DNA of 64,000 nucleotides from Chitinophaga varians (GCF_012641275.1 NZ_JABAIA010000001.1:1736001-1800000), one strand, 5' to 3'; positions 17,101-25,797 are shown, numbered from the stretch's first letter. Made by a program: numbers and translations. Notes: generated from the sequence alone by a model not told the origin.

Positions 17101-18408
17101 CTATCGTTTTAACGCCTTCCCATACACCTCCAGCGCGCGTTTCCTGGCAACGTCATGCTCCACCACAGGCAGCGGGTAAGAGAGCTCGTCCAGTTCCGGC
17201 ACCCATTGCCGGACATAACGCAGGTCTTTATCAAACTTCTGTGTCTGCAAAGTCGGGTTGAACACCCTGAAATAAGGCGCCGCATCACAGCCGCAGCCTG
17301 CCGCCCACTGCCAGTTTCCATTGTTGGAAGCCAGGTCATAATCCAGCAGCTTCGTGGCAAAATAAGCTTCTCCCCAACGCCAGTCGATCAACAAGTGTTT
17401 GGTCAGAAAACTGGCGGTGATCATCCTTACCCGGTTATGCATGAAGCCCGTGGCATTCAGTTCACGCATCCCCGCGTCCACAATAGGATAGCCGGTCTGT
17501 CCCTGGCACCAGCGCTCAAATTCCTTTTCATTGTTCCGCCACGGAATACGGTCATATTCTTTTTTAAACGAAGTATGCTGCACTTCCGGAAAGTGCCACA
17601 GTATCATCTGAAAAAATTCGCGCCAGATCAGTTCCTTCAAATACGTTTCATTATCATCCAGGGCTTTTTTTACCAGCTCCCGGATACTGATCGTACCAAA
17701 GCGTAAATGCAGCCCTAAACGCGAAGTACCTTGTACAGCAGGAATATCACGGGTTTTATCATAATGGGTGATAATTTTTTCCGGGATATCTGCTGACGGG
17801 AAATCTGTTTCGACGGCCTTAAATCCCATCGTTTTCAGCGAAGGTATTTTCAGCGGCGCCTGCCGGTACCAATTGCCGGTGTACTTCTCCACCGGATACG
17901 GTTTGTAATAAAATGGCGTCAGTGTGGCCAGCCATCTTTTACTGTAAGGTGTGAATATCGTATATGGGTCACCGTTATCCTTCAACACTTCATTTCTTTC
18001 AAAGATGACCTGGTCTTTATAACTGTGAAAAGAAATGTTTTTCTCCTTCAGCAGACCGGCAACAGCGGTGTCACGCTGACGGGCATACGGTTCATAGTCG
18101 TTATTGGTAAATACTTTCTGAACATCATACTGTGTGGTCCAGTGGGTAAATGCCGCTTCCGGTGTTCCGTAAAAAACATCCAGCGTGGCGCCTGCGGCAG
18201 TCAGTTGTTCCTGCAGCGTTTCCAGGGTCTGGTGAATAAAATTCACGCGGAGGTCTGCTTTCTCTTCCAGGTCGTTTAGTATTTGCGTATCAAACACAAA
18301 TACCGGCACTACCGGGCGATCATCTTTCAAAGCATGATATAAAGCGGCCTGGTCGTTCAGCCGCAGGTCGCGGCGAAGCCAGCAAAGATTTACAGCAGGT
18401 TTCTTCAT
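17101..18408 (-). CDS. phr: Deoxyribodipyrimidine photolyase (cryptochrome/photolyase family)
   Basis: A 435-residue class I photolyase that repairs cyclobutane pyrimidine dimers with blue light and FAD. The N-terminal antenna domain starts LCWLRRDLRLNDQAALYHAL. The FAD domain holds WREFFQMILWHFPE, GYPIVDAGMRELNATG, MHNRVRMITASFLTKHLL and DYDLASNNGNWQWAAG, the usual set of FAD- and DNA-contact motifs. The start is taken at ATG 18408, 1 nt past the stop of the upstream gene; in-frame Met codons at 18423 and 18465 would overlap that gene. A pair with a PabC-like lyase is notable because many photolyases carry a folate antenna. A cryptochrome role is less likely. Confidence 0.94.
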   Translation of the reverse strand: MKKPAVNLCWLRRDLRLNDQAALYHALKDDRPVVPVFVFDTQILNDLEEKADLRVNFIHQTLETLQEQLTAAGATLDVFYGTPEAAFTHWTTQYDVQKVFTNNDYEPYARQRDTAVAGLLKEKNISFHSYKDQVIFERNEVLKDNGDPYTIFTPYSKRWLATLTPFYYKPYPVEKYTGNWYRQAPLKIPSLKTMGFKAVETDFPSADIPEKIITHYDKTRDIPAVQGTSRLGLHLRFGTISIRELVKKALDDNETYLKELIWREFFQMILWHFPEVQHTSFKKEYDRIPWRNNEKEFERWCQGQTGYPIVDAGMRELNATGFMHNRVRMITASFLTKHLLIDWRWGEAYFATKLLDYDLASNNGNWQWAAGCGCDAAPYFRVFNPTLQTQKFDKDLRYVRQWVPELDELSYPLPVVEHDVARKRALEVYGKALKR

Positions 18409-18409
18409 A

Positions 18410-19249
18410 CTAGACTTTGCCATCAAATAATACTTCATGTAAAATAGCAGCAGTGGCGTTGCCATAGCTGCTGTCGCGGAAAAGGCCTACCCAGCGCACG
18501 CCTTGTATTGCATTCGTCAGGAATATTTCATCCGCATTTTCGAGGTCCTCGATGGTGAGTGGTTTCTCCTCTGTTTTAAAAGGCAGTTCTGATTTCAGCA
18601 AGTGTTTGCGCATCACGCCACAAACACAACCTTCGGACAGCGGCGGCGTGTAGATGGTTTTATGACGTACCACAAAAACGTTGGCCATGGTGCTGTCTGC
18701 CACCCGGCCATATTGATTTAGCAACAACACTTCATTAAAACCGTGTTGTTTGCTGTACATAGCCCCCATCACATAGGGGAGACAGTTATTGGATTTAATG
18801 AAAGAATACTTGTCGCTGGTCTTCCTGGCATCGGAAAAGATATCGAGTACGAGCCCGTTTTCATTCAGTTCCAATACGGTACTGCTCAGTTCCCACGCCT
18901 GGACCAGATAAGAGGGAATATTATTGACCGGCTCATATAATCCGCCATCAGCGCGGAATACTGTTAACCTCACCCGCGCCAGGTGCAGCAGGTTATTTTT
19001 ATGGCACAGGTCAGTTATCTGCCGGAGGAAAAATGCTTTGGTGAAATGGGCAGGGATATCGAAGTGCAGCAGGTTCAGGCTGGCGAACAGGCGTTCAAAA
19101 TGTAAATCGCTCAATACCACTTGCCCCTGATGTACCCGCATGGTTTCAAAGCAGCCGTCTCCATAACGGAAAGAACGGTTGTCTGCCGTAAAAATCGGGT
19201 CACCGGAAGAGTAAAACTTACCATTATAACAAAGAAAACCAACTTGCAC
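18410..19249 (-). CDS. Aminotransferase class IV / 4-amino-4-deoxychorismate lyase-like protein
   Basis: A 279-residue fold-type IV PLP enzyme. The catalytic lysine is Lys152 in YSFIKSNNCLPYV, and the N-terminal SFRYGDGCFETMRV is typical. The cofactor-side segment NEVLLLNQYGRVADSTMANVFVV has VADST where branched-chain transaminases have E(G/C)T, which leans toward PabC-type lyases that make p-aminobenzoate for folate. The start is GTG at 19249, next to a GAGG purine run; no ATG gives a full N-terminus. It is directly followed by the photolyase gene. D-amino-acid transaminase is the main alternative. No companion pabA or pabB is in the window. Confidence 0.78.
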   Translation of the reverse strand: MQVGFLCYNGKFYSSGDPIFTADNRSFRYGDGCFETMRVHQGQVVLSDLHFERLFASLNLLHFDIPAHFTKAFFLRQITDLCHKNNLLHLARVRLTVFRADGGLYEPVNNIPSYLVQAWELSSTVLELNENGLVLDIFSDARKTSDKYSFIKSNNCLPYVMGAMYSKQHGFNEVLLLNQYGRVADSTMANVFVVRHKTIYTPPLSEGCVCGVMRKHLLKSELPFKTEEKPLTIEDLENADEIFLTNAIQGVRWVGLFRDSSYGNATAAILHEVLFDGKV

Positions 19250-19437
19250 CTCGTACTGTGTTTAGCAAGTTGTAAGTTACCCAATTATTTTGTCATTTCA
19301 GCAGCCTCTTTTCGGGCATTCGCCGCAACCATAGCGGCCGCCATACAAAAAGGAAACGTTAAATTTACACAGGGCGGAGGCGAAAAAAATATGCATATAG
19401 CCATGCAGTAACATAGCCTTTTAATTAGACATATGAA

Positions 19438-19485
19438 TTAAAAAACAGCCCCGCCGGAAAATCATCTGGCGGGGCTGTTTTTTAA
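19438..19485 (-). terminator. Terminator after scoB
   Basis: Perfect 18-bp arms at 19438-19455 and 19468-19485 with a 12-nt loop, core CAGCCCCGCC, followed on the minus strand by a T-run. It lies 10 nt past the scoB stop and ends the long minus-strand run of genes. Confidence 0.9.
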
Positions 19486-19494
19486 TTCAATTAT

Positions 19495-20151
19495 TTAAAT
19501 GGTTACCACAGGAATATCTCCTTCCACGATCAACCGGCCGGCGGTTTTGGCTTTGATCTCCTCCACACTCACATCGGGTGCACGTTCCAGCAGGCGGAAC
19601 CCGTCGGCGGTCACTTCCAGCACAGCGAGATCCGTCACTATTTTTTTAACACAGTTAACACCGGTCAGTGGCAGCGTACAGGCAGACAACAATTTGCTTT
19701 CTCCTTTAGGATTGGTATGCATCATGGCCACAATAATATTTTTGGCGGAAGCTACCAGGTCCATGGCGCCGCCCATGCCTTTCACCATTTTACCAGGAAT
19801 TTTCCAGTTGGCGATATCGCCGTTGTCCGCTACTTCCATAGCGCCCAATACGGTAAGGTCCACTTTTCCGGCGCGGATCATGCCGAAGCTTTCCGCAGAA
19901 TCGAAGAAGCTGCCGCCTGGCAGTAGTGTCACTGTTTCCTTGCCGGCGTTGATCAGGTCCGGGTCTATATCATCGGCAGACGGATACGGGCCCATGCCGA
20001 GCATACCGTTTTCAGACTGCAGCATAATGGAAATGCCGGCAGGGATGTAATTGGCTACCAGCGTGGGAATGCCGATACCCAGATTAACATACATACCATC
20101 TTTTAACTCCTTTGCTATTCTTTTGGCGATACCAAATTTATCGAGAGGCAT
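19495..20151 (-). CDS. scoB: Succinyl-CoA:3-ketoacid CoA-transferase, subunit B
   Basis: A 218-residue beta subunit of a 3-oxoacid CoA-transferase. The catalytic glutamate is Glu47 in [26 protein letters not shown] and [17 protein letters not shown] are family segments. With subunit A it moves CoA from succinyl-CoA to acetoacetate, feeding ketone bodies or acetoacetate into acetyl-CoA; other short 3-oxo acids are possible. It follows scoA by 47 nt and is last in the minus-strand run, before a strong terminator. Length is standard. Confidence 0.94.
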   Translation of the reverse strand: MPLDKFGIAKRIAKELKDGMYVNLGIGIPTLVANYIPAGISIMLQSENGMLGMGPYPSADDIDPDLINAGKETVTLLPGGSFFDSAESFGMIRAGKVDLTVLGAMEVADNGDIANWKIPGKMVKGMGGAMDLVASAKNIIVAMMHTNPKGESKLLSACTLPLTGVNCVKKIVTDLAVLEVTADGFRLLERAPDVSVEEIKAKTAGRLIVEGDIPVVTI

Positions 20152-20198
20152 AACATACTGATTTTGGGAAGTGGAATAATAACGTATAGTCGTTACCG

Positions 20199-20891
20199 TT
20201 ACATCTGCACGGTCCTTCGCTCTATCCGTTTTTCATATTCGGTGCCTGCAAAGATGCGGTGCACGTAGATACCCGGCACATGGATCTGGTCGGGGTCCAG
20301 TTCGCCCGGCTGCACCAGTTGCTCCACCTCAGCGATGGTAATATTACCGGCTTTGGCCATAGAAGTGCTGAAATTGCGGGTAGTTTTACGGAATACCAGG
20401 TTGCCCATGGTATCTCCTTTCCAGGCTTTCACAATGGCAAAATCTGCATGCAGCGCCATCTCCATGAGATAGTTTTTGCCGTCGAATTCGCGGGTTTCTT
20501 TACCGGCGGCCACTTCGGTGCCATAACCGGCGGGGGTGAAAAAGGCGGGAATGCCCATACCGGCCATTTGAATACGGGTGGCGAGGGTACCTTGCGGGAT
20601 CAGGTCCACTTCCAGTTCGCCGGCCAGCAGTTGTCTTTCAAATTCTGCGTTTTCGCCCACATAGGAAGACATCATCTTGCGGATCTGGCGGGTTTTCAAC
20701 AACAGGCCCAATCCGAAATCATCTACGCCGGCATTGTTGGAAATACAGGTCAGTTCTTTTACGCCCTTTCTGACCAGCGCTGCGATACAGTTTTCCGGAA
20801 TACCACACAAACCAAATCCCCCCAGCATTATCACCGCGCCATCCCGGATGTCCTGTATGGCTTCGTCTGCATTAGCTACTACTTTGTTCAT
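20199..20891 (-). CDS. scoA: Succinyl-CoA:3-ketoacid CoA-transferase, subunit A
   Basis: A 230-residue alpha subunit. [19 protein letters not shown] begins the protein at ATG 20891; the 30 residues that could be read before it overlap the upstream gene and do not look like family sequence. The glycine-rich [17 protein letters not shown] is the CoA-transferase signature of alpha subunits, and [12 protein letters not shown] and [18 protein letters not shown] follow. Paired with scoB. Only 22 nt separate its start from the DUF4296 stop, so it may be co-transcribed with the upstream envelope genes though unrelated in function. Confidence 0.94.
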   Translation of the reverse strand: MNKVVANADEAIQDIRDGAVIMLGGFGLCGIPENCIAALVRKGVKELTCISNNAGVDDFGLGLLLKTRQIRKMMSSYVGENAEFERQLLAGELEVDLIPQGTLATRIQMAGMGIPAFFTPAGYGTEVAAGKETREFDGKNYLMEMALHADFAIVKAWKGDTMGNLVFRKTTRNFSTSMAKAGNITIAEVEQLVQPGELDPDQIHVPGIYVHRIFAGTEYEKRIERRTVQM

Positions 20892-20913
20892 GTTTTGGTG
20901 TTTTATATTGATC

Positions 20914-21393
20914 TTATGGCTGTCGCTTGATAAAGGGGCGTACCGTATCGGAAGCGGGTAACAGGAAAGCCTTTTCTGCATTGGGGAAAAAGCTTTTCAG
21001 ACGGAACCTGACAGGTGCGTTTTCTTCTGCAGGGTTGCCCAGTTTATTTTTCCTGGCGGCGATATCGGCCTGCACTTTTTCAAACACGTCTTTCATGCGG
21101 TCCGGGTGACTTTCATACCAGTTATAGCTGGCCATGAAATCTTTAACGGACACCTTATGCAGGTCCAGTATCTGTTTGTAGTAAACTTTTATTTTCTCCT
21201 GTCTGACAGAATCAGGCAGGGGCGTAGTCAGGGCGCTCACTTCGTTGCTATAGGCGTCTGCCAGGGTCATGTCCACCAGGATCCTGCTCATCTTATCCTT
21301 CTGGATATACTCCTTGGGAACATTGCCCGGATCACCACAAGCTGCCATCAATAATACAAATCCTGTTACGAGCGCTTTAAAACGATTATTCAT
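20914..21393 (-). CDS. DUF4296 lipoprotein
   Basis: A 159-residue lipoprotein. The leader [16 protein letters not shown] has a lipobox ending at Cys19. The mature part has the DUF4296 pattern: [23 protein letters not shown], then [22 protein letters not shown]. The function of DUF4296 proteins is not known; they occur in Bacteroidota, often near DUF4835 and coaBC as here. The C-terminus is rich in Lys and Pro with no recognised domain. It lies 43 nt after the DUF4835 gene on the same strand. Confidence 0.82.
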   Translation of the reverse strand: MNNRFKALVTGFVLLMAACGDPGNVPKEYIQKDKMSRILVDMTLADAYSNEVSALTTPLPDSVRQEKIKVYYKQILDLHKVSVKDFMASYNWYESHPDRMKDVFEKVQADIAARKNKLGNPAEENAPVRFRLKSFFPNAEKAFLLPASDTVRPFIKRQP

Positions 21394-21436
21394 TCTTTTC
21401 TAAAAAATTGTTGTGTCCGGAGATAGTCACCGGCTG

Positions 21437-22363
21437 TTATTTCATCTGCTGATATTTCTGTGCATTGGGCACGTCCATCTGGGCCAGCAGTTCAGCGGCC
21501 CTCATTTTCTCCTGTGGCATGGCCTTGGAAAATATCTTCTGCAGTTCATCGGCTTTTGCGGAGTAGAATGTCTGCATCAACATGGAGTTGGGTATGTCCT
21601 GATGAATGGCATACAACAGGTTGAGGCAGTTCATAATGGCCGCACGGCCTCTGTTCACATCTTCATACATCACGTCCAACCCGTTGCGGTGGTACTGGTA
21701 CATCACATCATGGAAGTTGAGGAATTTGGCGTTCAGGAGGTTGTCCTGCAACCAGTAACGGTTACGGGTACCCTCAAAAGCTTTCCATCCGGAGATATCT
21801 TTCCCGTCCGGCGCATTGTTCACAATATTCAGCGCTTTCTTAAAATAGGCATCGCCACCGCGGGGGGAGAACGAATCATAGTCCAGCCCGAGGATAATGT
21901 TCACATAGTACGCCATGATGGCCGTGAGATTGGAAGCCATGGGATCGTTGCCCACTACGCGGTTATCGCTGAATTCCAGCTGCTGGAATTCCACATAACG
22001 GAAGGCCACATTGTTGTCCTGGGTATTCAGCAGGCTGGTCACATAGCTGCTGTTAAACACCGGGCGGGTAGCCTGTATGGTGAGTGAAGCCTTGTACATG
22101 TTTTCTCCTGTGACGCCTGTTACGTTCAACAGGAAGTTACATTCAATTCTTTCTGCCGGTGTAAAGGCATCATCTGTCCAGTGGCGGTTGTTCAGAAATT
22201 CCCTGAGGGCTGTTTGCAGCGTGGTAAACACTTTCCGGTCAACACCCTGGACCTGGTTGGCCACTACGGTCACATTGGCCCTGATCTCCTGCGCCTGCAG
22301 GCAGTTGACCGTGAAAACAAGCATACCTGCCAGCAGCAGGGCGAAGGGGAAGTGGTTACGCAT
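21437..22363 (-). CDS. DUF4835 family exported protein
   Basis: A 308-residue protein with a signal peptide (1-24, cut near LQAQE). Seen: ANVTVVANQVQGVDRKVFTT, RHWTDDAFTPAERIECNFLLNV and LGLDYDSFSPRGGDAYFKKA, which match the DUF4835 pattern found downstream of coaBC across Bacteroidota. The biochemical role is unknown; conserved linkage with bamD and coaBC suggests an envelope function (inference). Its first 8 nt overlap the end of coaBC, which points to translational coupling. No lipobox is visible. Confidence 0.85.
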   Translation of the reverse strand: MRNHFPFALLLAGMLVFTVNCLQAQEIRANVTVVANQVQGVDRKVFTTLQTALREFLNNRHWTDDAFTPAERIECNFLLNVTGVTGENMYKASLTIQATRPVFNSSYVTSLLNTQDNNVAFRYVEFQQLEFSDNRVVGNDPMASNLTAIMAYYVNIILGLDYDSFSPRGGDAYFKKALNIVNNAPDGKDISGWKAFEGTRNRYWLQDNLLNAKFLNFHDVMYQYHRNGLDVMYEDVNRGRAAIMNCLNLLYAIHQDIPNSMLMQTFYSAKADELQKIFSKAMPQEKMRAAELLAQMDVPNAQKYQQMK

Positions 22364-23579
22364 GTTGCAGTTCTATTATAGCGGAAACAATATCCCTGGC
22401 TACTTCCTGTTTGGATTTGAGGGGGATGTCACGTTCTTTTCCCCTGTTGTCGAACAGGGTCACTTTATTGGTATCGTAGTTGAATCCGGCGCCCGGATCG
22501 GCGAGGGAGTTCATCACGATCATATCCAGGTTTTTGTCGCGCAGCTTTTTCAGTGCATACTCCCTTTCGTTGTTTGTTTCCAGGGAGAAGCCTACCAGTA
22601 GTTGCTGCGGGCCTTTATTGTTGCCCAGTGTCCGGAGGATATCGTGTGTTTTTTCCAGGGCGATGCTGAATTTGTCCTCTCCTTTCTTGATTTTTTTATC
22701 CGCCACCTGTGCCGGGCGGTAGTCTGCCACGGCTGCCGCGGCCACTACGATATCAGACAGGGGGTATACCGCTATCACGCTGCGGAACATATCGTCTGCT
22801 GACTGTACCGGGATGATATCGATACCGTTGTGGTGGGTAGTCTGGTTAGTGGGGCCCAGCACCAGTTTCACCTGGGCGCCGGCGTCGGCGAGGGCTTCCG
22901 CGATGGCGATGCCCATTTTACCGCTGGAGTGGTTGCTGATATATCTTACCGGGTCAATATGTTCGATAGTAGGGCCGGCCGTTACGACAGCTATTTTGCC
23001 GTCGAGCGGTTTGCGGGCGCCGGCGGCCTGACTGAAGTGGCGGCGCAGCAGGGCGACGATATTTTCCGGTTCCGCCATCCTTCCTTCGCCGACAAGGCCG
23101 CTGGCCAGTTCACCGGCAGCCACCGGTATCTGGGTATGGCCGTATTCGCGGAGGCGGGCCACATTGGCGCGGGTGGCCGGATGTTTCCACATGTCTTCGT
23201 CCATGGCCGGTGCATACAGTACCGGGCAAGTGGCTGAGAGGTAGGTGGCCATCAGGAGGTTGTCGCACAGGCCGTTGGCCATTTTGGCGATGGTATTGGC
23301 AGAAGCGGGAGCTATCAGCATCACGTCGGCCCAGCGGCCCAGCATGACGTGGTTGTTCCAGCTGTTATGGTCGCTGATATGGAGTGGTACTTCGTTTTTG
23401 GAGAGGGTGGCGAGGGTGAGCGGCGTGATGAAGTCAGCCGCCGCCGGTGTCATGACCACCTTTACGAGGGCGCCTTCCTTCACGAGCAGCCGGATGAGGG
23501 TGGCGGCTTTATAGGCAGCGATGCTGCCGGACACGCCCAGGAGGATTTTCTTTCCTTGTAGTATTTTGATATCGTCCAT
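22356..23579 (-). CDS. coaBC: Bifunctional phosphopantothenoylcysteine decarboxylase / phosphopantothenate-cysteine ligase (CoaBC)
   Basis: A 407-residue fusion acting in coenzyme A synthesis. The N-terminal CoaC half (about 1-190) binds [14 protein letters not shown], His77 in [25 protein letters not shown], and the Cys-containing flap [16 protein letters not shown]. The CoaB half (about 195-407) has [26 protein letters not shown] and the KIKKGED loop for CTP and phosphopantothenate. Length is standard. The ATG at 23579 lies only 6 nt after the T-run of the hairpin that follows rpoZ. It overlaps the DUF4835 gene by 8 nt. Confidence 0.97.
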   Translation of the reverse strand: MDDIKILQGKKILLGVSGSIAAYKAATLIRLLVKEGALVKVVMTPAAADFITPLTLATLSKNEVPLHISDHNSWNNHVMLGRWADVMLIAPASANTIAKMANGLCDNLLMATYLSATCPVLYAPAMDEDMWKHPATRANVARLREYGHTQIPVAAGELASGLVGEGRMAEPENIVALLRRHFSQAAGARKPLDGKIAVVTAGPTIEHIDPVRYISNHSSGKMGIAIAEALADAGAQVKLVLGPTNQTTHHNGIDIIPVQSADDMFRSVIAVYPLSDIVVAAAAVADYRPAQVADKKIKKGEDKFSIALEKTHDILRTLGNNKGPQQLLVGFSLETNNEREYALKKLRDKNLDMIVMNSLADPGAGFNYDTNKVTLFDNRGKERDIPLKSKQEVARDIVSAIIELQHA

Positions 23580-23585
23580 AGATAT

Positions 23586-23614
23586 AAAAAAAGCGGCAGA
23601 TTTGAATCTGCCGC
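23586..23614 (-). terminator. Terminator-like hairpin between rpoZ and coaBC
   Basis: GCGGCAGATT (23593-23602) and AATCTGCCGC (23605-23614) form a tight stem, followed on the minus strand by seven T. It sits 60 nt past the rpoZ stop and 6 nt before the coaBC ATG, so transcripts reaching coaBC must read through it or start within it. Confidence 0.75.
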
Positions 23615-23674
23615 CATGAAATTAATATTTTTATTTTTCGCAATCACGCACCTCACAAAATAATGTGTGGCGGA

Positions 23675-24016
23675 TTAGCTGAACAGGTCGTCGTCGTTCT
23701 TGCGGAAATAAATTTTATTGTCCAGGAATTCCTGCGTAGCCTGGATAGCAGGATTTGCCAGCCTTTCATAAAAGCGGGAAATCTCGATCTGCTCCTTGTT
23801 TTCGTGTACTTCTTCGAGGTTGTCAGTATGACTGGCAAACTCTTCCAGCTTGGAATGGAGCTCCTCTTTCACGGAAATATTGATCTGATTGGCGCGTTTG
23901 GCTATCACGGCAATAGACTCATATAAATTACCGGTCCGGTTCTTAATATCGGTAGTATTTTTGGTTTCTACCCAGGGATTAAGACTACTGGTTAGACTTC
24001 TCTTTATTTTGCTCAT
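23675..24016 (-). CDS. rpoZ: RNA polymerase omega subunit, Bacteroidota type
   Basis: A 113-residue small protein with NLYESIAVIAKRANQIN near residues 30-46, the core of Bacteroidota RpoZ-like proteins, and an acidic C-terminus ending KNDDDLFS. Omega helps fold and hold the beta-prime subunit; in other phyla it is part of the ppGpp site. The start ATG at 24016 lies inside bamD and the genes overlap by 32 nt, an arrangement that suggests coupling. Similarity is to the phylum-specific form rather than to E. coli omega, so the name rests on the context (bamD, coaBC) and this motif. Confidence 0.85.
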   Translation of the reverse strand: MSKIKRSLTSSLNPWVETKNTTDIKNRTGNLYESIAVIAKRANQINISVKEELHSKLEEFASHTDNLEEVHENKEQIEISRFYERLANPAIQATQEFLDNKIYFRKNDDDLFS

Positions 24017-24818
24017 TTTCCAGTGATTTAATGTTGTTTTGCGCTAAGGTATAAAATTTTTCGGCATCCGCCTTCAATTTGCTGTTGGGATAGTGGTCTG
24101 CGAAGTCCATGTATTCGCTGACAACTGTCTCGTAGCGTTCTTTCTGTCTTTCCTCTATGCTGTTTTTGGCATAGTTGTAATAGGCGCGGATGGCCATTAT
24201 CTTGTAGCTGTCGCTTTTATCGGAGTCGGGGTAGTTGCGCATCAGGTTTTTGAAGGCGATACCGGCCGCTTTGTAAAAGCCCAGGTTATAGTACAGTTCG
24301 GCGCTGTTGAACTCTTTGAGTTCCAGCTTTCTGCGGCAAAGTTCGATCACCAGGTTGGCTTCCGGCACTTTTTCCGCCTGCGGGTAGTTGTTGATGAAGG
24401 TTTGCATCTGGGCGATGGCCTTCATGGTGTTGGTCTGGTCCAGTGATACTTTGGGCGACTGCTTGTAATAGCAGTATGCCTGCATGTAGTCAATTTCCAC
24501 CGCTCTGGGGCTGTTGGGGAATACGTCGAGGTAGTTTTTGAAATGGAAAGCTGCCTGAACATAGTCCTTCACGTAGTAGGAACAGTATGCGTAGTTATAA
24601 TACAGGCCTTCAAACTTCTCGGTGCCTTTATACACCTGCAGGAGGTCCTGATACAGTGTCTGCGCTGTATTGTATTTTTTCTTCGAGTACAATTTGTCAG
24701 CATACGCCAGCTTCTTCTCGAAGTTGTTGCTTTTTTCGATCCTTCTCAGTTCGTTATTACAGGAAGAAGCGACCACGATCAGCGCAAGGAGACTGCTATA
24801 CAATAAAAATTTCCGCAT
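23985..24818 (-). CDS. bamD: Outer-membrane assembly lipoprotein BamD
   Basis: A 277-residue lipoprotein with TPR repeats. The leader LLALIVVASSCNNELRR ends in a lipobox at Cys20. Helical repeats such as YNTAQTLYQDLLQVYKG and KDYVQAAFHFKNYLDVFPNS match BamD, an essential part of the BAM complex that folds beta-barrels into the outer membrane. Its last 32 nt overlap rpoZ. A TAATTTTG box lies just upstream on the minus strand. It begins the minus-strand run bamD-rpoZ-coaBC-DUF4835-DUF4296-scoA-scoB. The outer-membrane products in this window (SprA, OmpA-type porin) would depend on it. Confidence 0.93.
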   Translation of the reverse strand: MRKFLLYSSLLALIVVASSCNNELRRIEKSNNFEKKLAYADKLYSKKKYNTAQTLYQDLLQVYKGTEKFEGLYYNYAYCSYYVKDYVQAAFHFKNYLDVFPNSPRAVEIDYMQAYCYYKQSPKVSLDQTNTMKAIAQMQTFINNYPQAEKVPEANLVIELCRRKLELKEFNSAELYYNLGFYKAAGIAFKNLMRNYPDSDKSDSYKIMAIRAYYNYAKNSIEERQKERYETVVSEYMDFADHYPNSKLKADAEKFYTLAQNNIKSLENEQNKEKSNQ

Positions 24819-24828
24819 AAAAGAGTGG

Positions 24829-24836
24829 CAAAATTA
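24829..24836 (-). promoter_or_regulatory. Promoter -7 box of bamD
   Basis: On the minus strand this reads TAATTTTG followed by C, a full match to TAnnTTTG, 10 nt before the bamD ATG. A clear TTG element at the right distance was not found. The transcript would have a very short leader. Confidence 0.55.
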
Positions 24837-25265
24837 AGAATTAAATGTAAATGTAAGGCGAAGAGATTTTCATTGCTGTTAAAATTTTGCAAAAGAGGCT
24901 GTTAAATCGCCGGATCAGGCCATTTTACCGAAGAAATGATTCCTTTTGCCGCTTACCTGCTGAAAATAAAAAATCATTGGATATTGTCAAAAAAATATCC
25001 CGGCCGGGGCTTCGAATTATAATTTAATCCTATTTATAAAAACGGGCTCAGGGGAAAAGCTGAAAAAACAGTGCAGTCATTTTACCTGATGCAATAGCAG
25101 TCCTGACGCGTTTTCACAGGTTACACACACGATATTAACACATATTCACACATTATCCACAACAACTGGCGCCCGCCGCGCGGAAAAGGTGCATAAAGGC
25201 ACTCCAAACCCTTTACAATGGGGATTGTCCTCCTGTGGAAAAAATTTATAAAGTATTTTTTCGTT
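24837..25265. other. Gene-free control region between bamD and mraZ, with a DnaA-box cluster
   Basis: About 430 nt with no plausible gene. Going right, there is an AT-only-type stretch (about 25013-25041, 29 nt of which nearly all is A or T), then 9-mers like the DnaA box TTATNCACA: TTACACACA (25121-25129, one mismatch), ATATTCACA (25142-25150, one mismatch), TTATCCACA (25153-25161, exact), and on the minus strand TTTTCCACA (25242-25234, one mismatch). The GC-rich GCGCCCGCCGCGCGG follows the exact box. The layout recalls either a replication origin or a DnaA-controlled promoter region for the dcw cluster. dnaA itself is not here. Confidence 0.5.
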
Positions 25266-25295
25266 AAAAAGTGGGAAAAAGTGTTATTTTGTGTT
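25266..25295 (+). promoter_or_regulatory. MraZ-type operator: three 10-bp direct repeats
   Basis: Three in-phase repeats, AAAAAGTGGG, AAAAAGTGTT and ATTTTGTGTT, occupy 25266-25295. MraZ is known to bind GTGGG/GTGTT-like repeats spaced every 10 bp upstream of its own gene. The third repeat overlaps a TTTTG that could be the -33 element, which fits autorepression. Confidence 0.72.
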
Positions 25296-25313
25296 AGAAA
25301 ATGGTTTTTCAAG

Positions 25314-25320
25314 TACTTTG
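25314..25320 (+). promoter_or_regulatory. Possible promoter of mraZ and the dcw cluster
   Basis: TACTTTG at 25314-25320 resembles TAnnTTTG with one base fewer, 10 nt before the ATG at 25330; TTTTG at 25287-25291 is 22 nt upstream. A transcript from here would be nearly leaderless and supports the start at 25330. Confidence 0.45.
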
Positions 25321-25329
25321 CCCCATGGT

Positions 25330-25797
25330 ATGACAGGTTTTCTAGGCGAATATGAGGCTACGCTGGACGCAAAAGGACGTTTTCTGTTACCTGCCGGATT
25401 CAAAAAGCAGTTGTCAGAAGCCGCCGGGGGACAGTTTGTCATCAACAGAGGCTTTGAAAAATGTCTGTCATTGTATCCCATGAACGAGTGGCAGCCCATT
25501 TTCGAACGTATCAGCAAGCTGAACGATTTTGACCCGAAAGTGCGGGAATTTAGGCGCTACTTCCTCAATGGGGCGACCATTCTGGAACTGGACAGCGCGG
25601 GAAGACTGCTGGTACCGAAAAACCTGCTGTCGTACGCAAACATGGAAAAAGACATTGTGCTGGCAGCAGCATCCAATAAAATCGAGATCTGGGATAAAGG
25701 TAAATACCAGGAGTTCTTTGAAAATTTCTCACCAGGGGCCTTCAGTGATCTGGCTCAACAGGTAATGGGAGGAGGAGACAACAACATATCAATTTAA
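25330..25797 (+). CDS. mraZ: Transcriptional regulator and division-cluster protein MraZ
   Basis: A 155-residue protein with two AbrB-like MraZ domains: GEYEATLDAKGRFLLPAGFKK (first, about 5-25) and LNGATILELDSAGRLLVPKNLL (second, about 80-102), each with the family D/S-x-K/A-GR core. MraZ forms rings and represses its own operon. The start is taken at ATG 25330 (MTGFLGEYEATL); an earlier start at 25291 falls in the operator and is rejected. It opens the dcw cluster, and rsmH follows 11 nt later. The operator repeats at 25266-25295 are its likely target. Confidence 0.95.
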   Translation: MTGFLGEYEATLDAKGRFLLPAGFKKQLSEAAGGQFVINRGFEKCLSLYPMNEWQPIFERISKLNDFDPKVREFRRYFLNGATILELDSAGRLLVPKNLLSYANMEKDIVLAAASNKIEIWDKGKYQEFFENFSPGAFSDLAQQVMGGGDNNISI

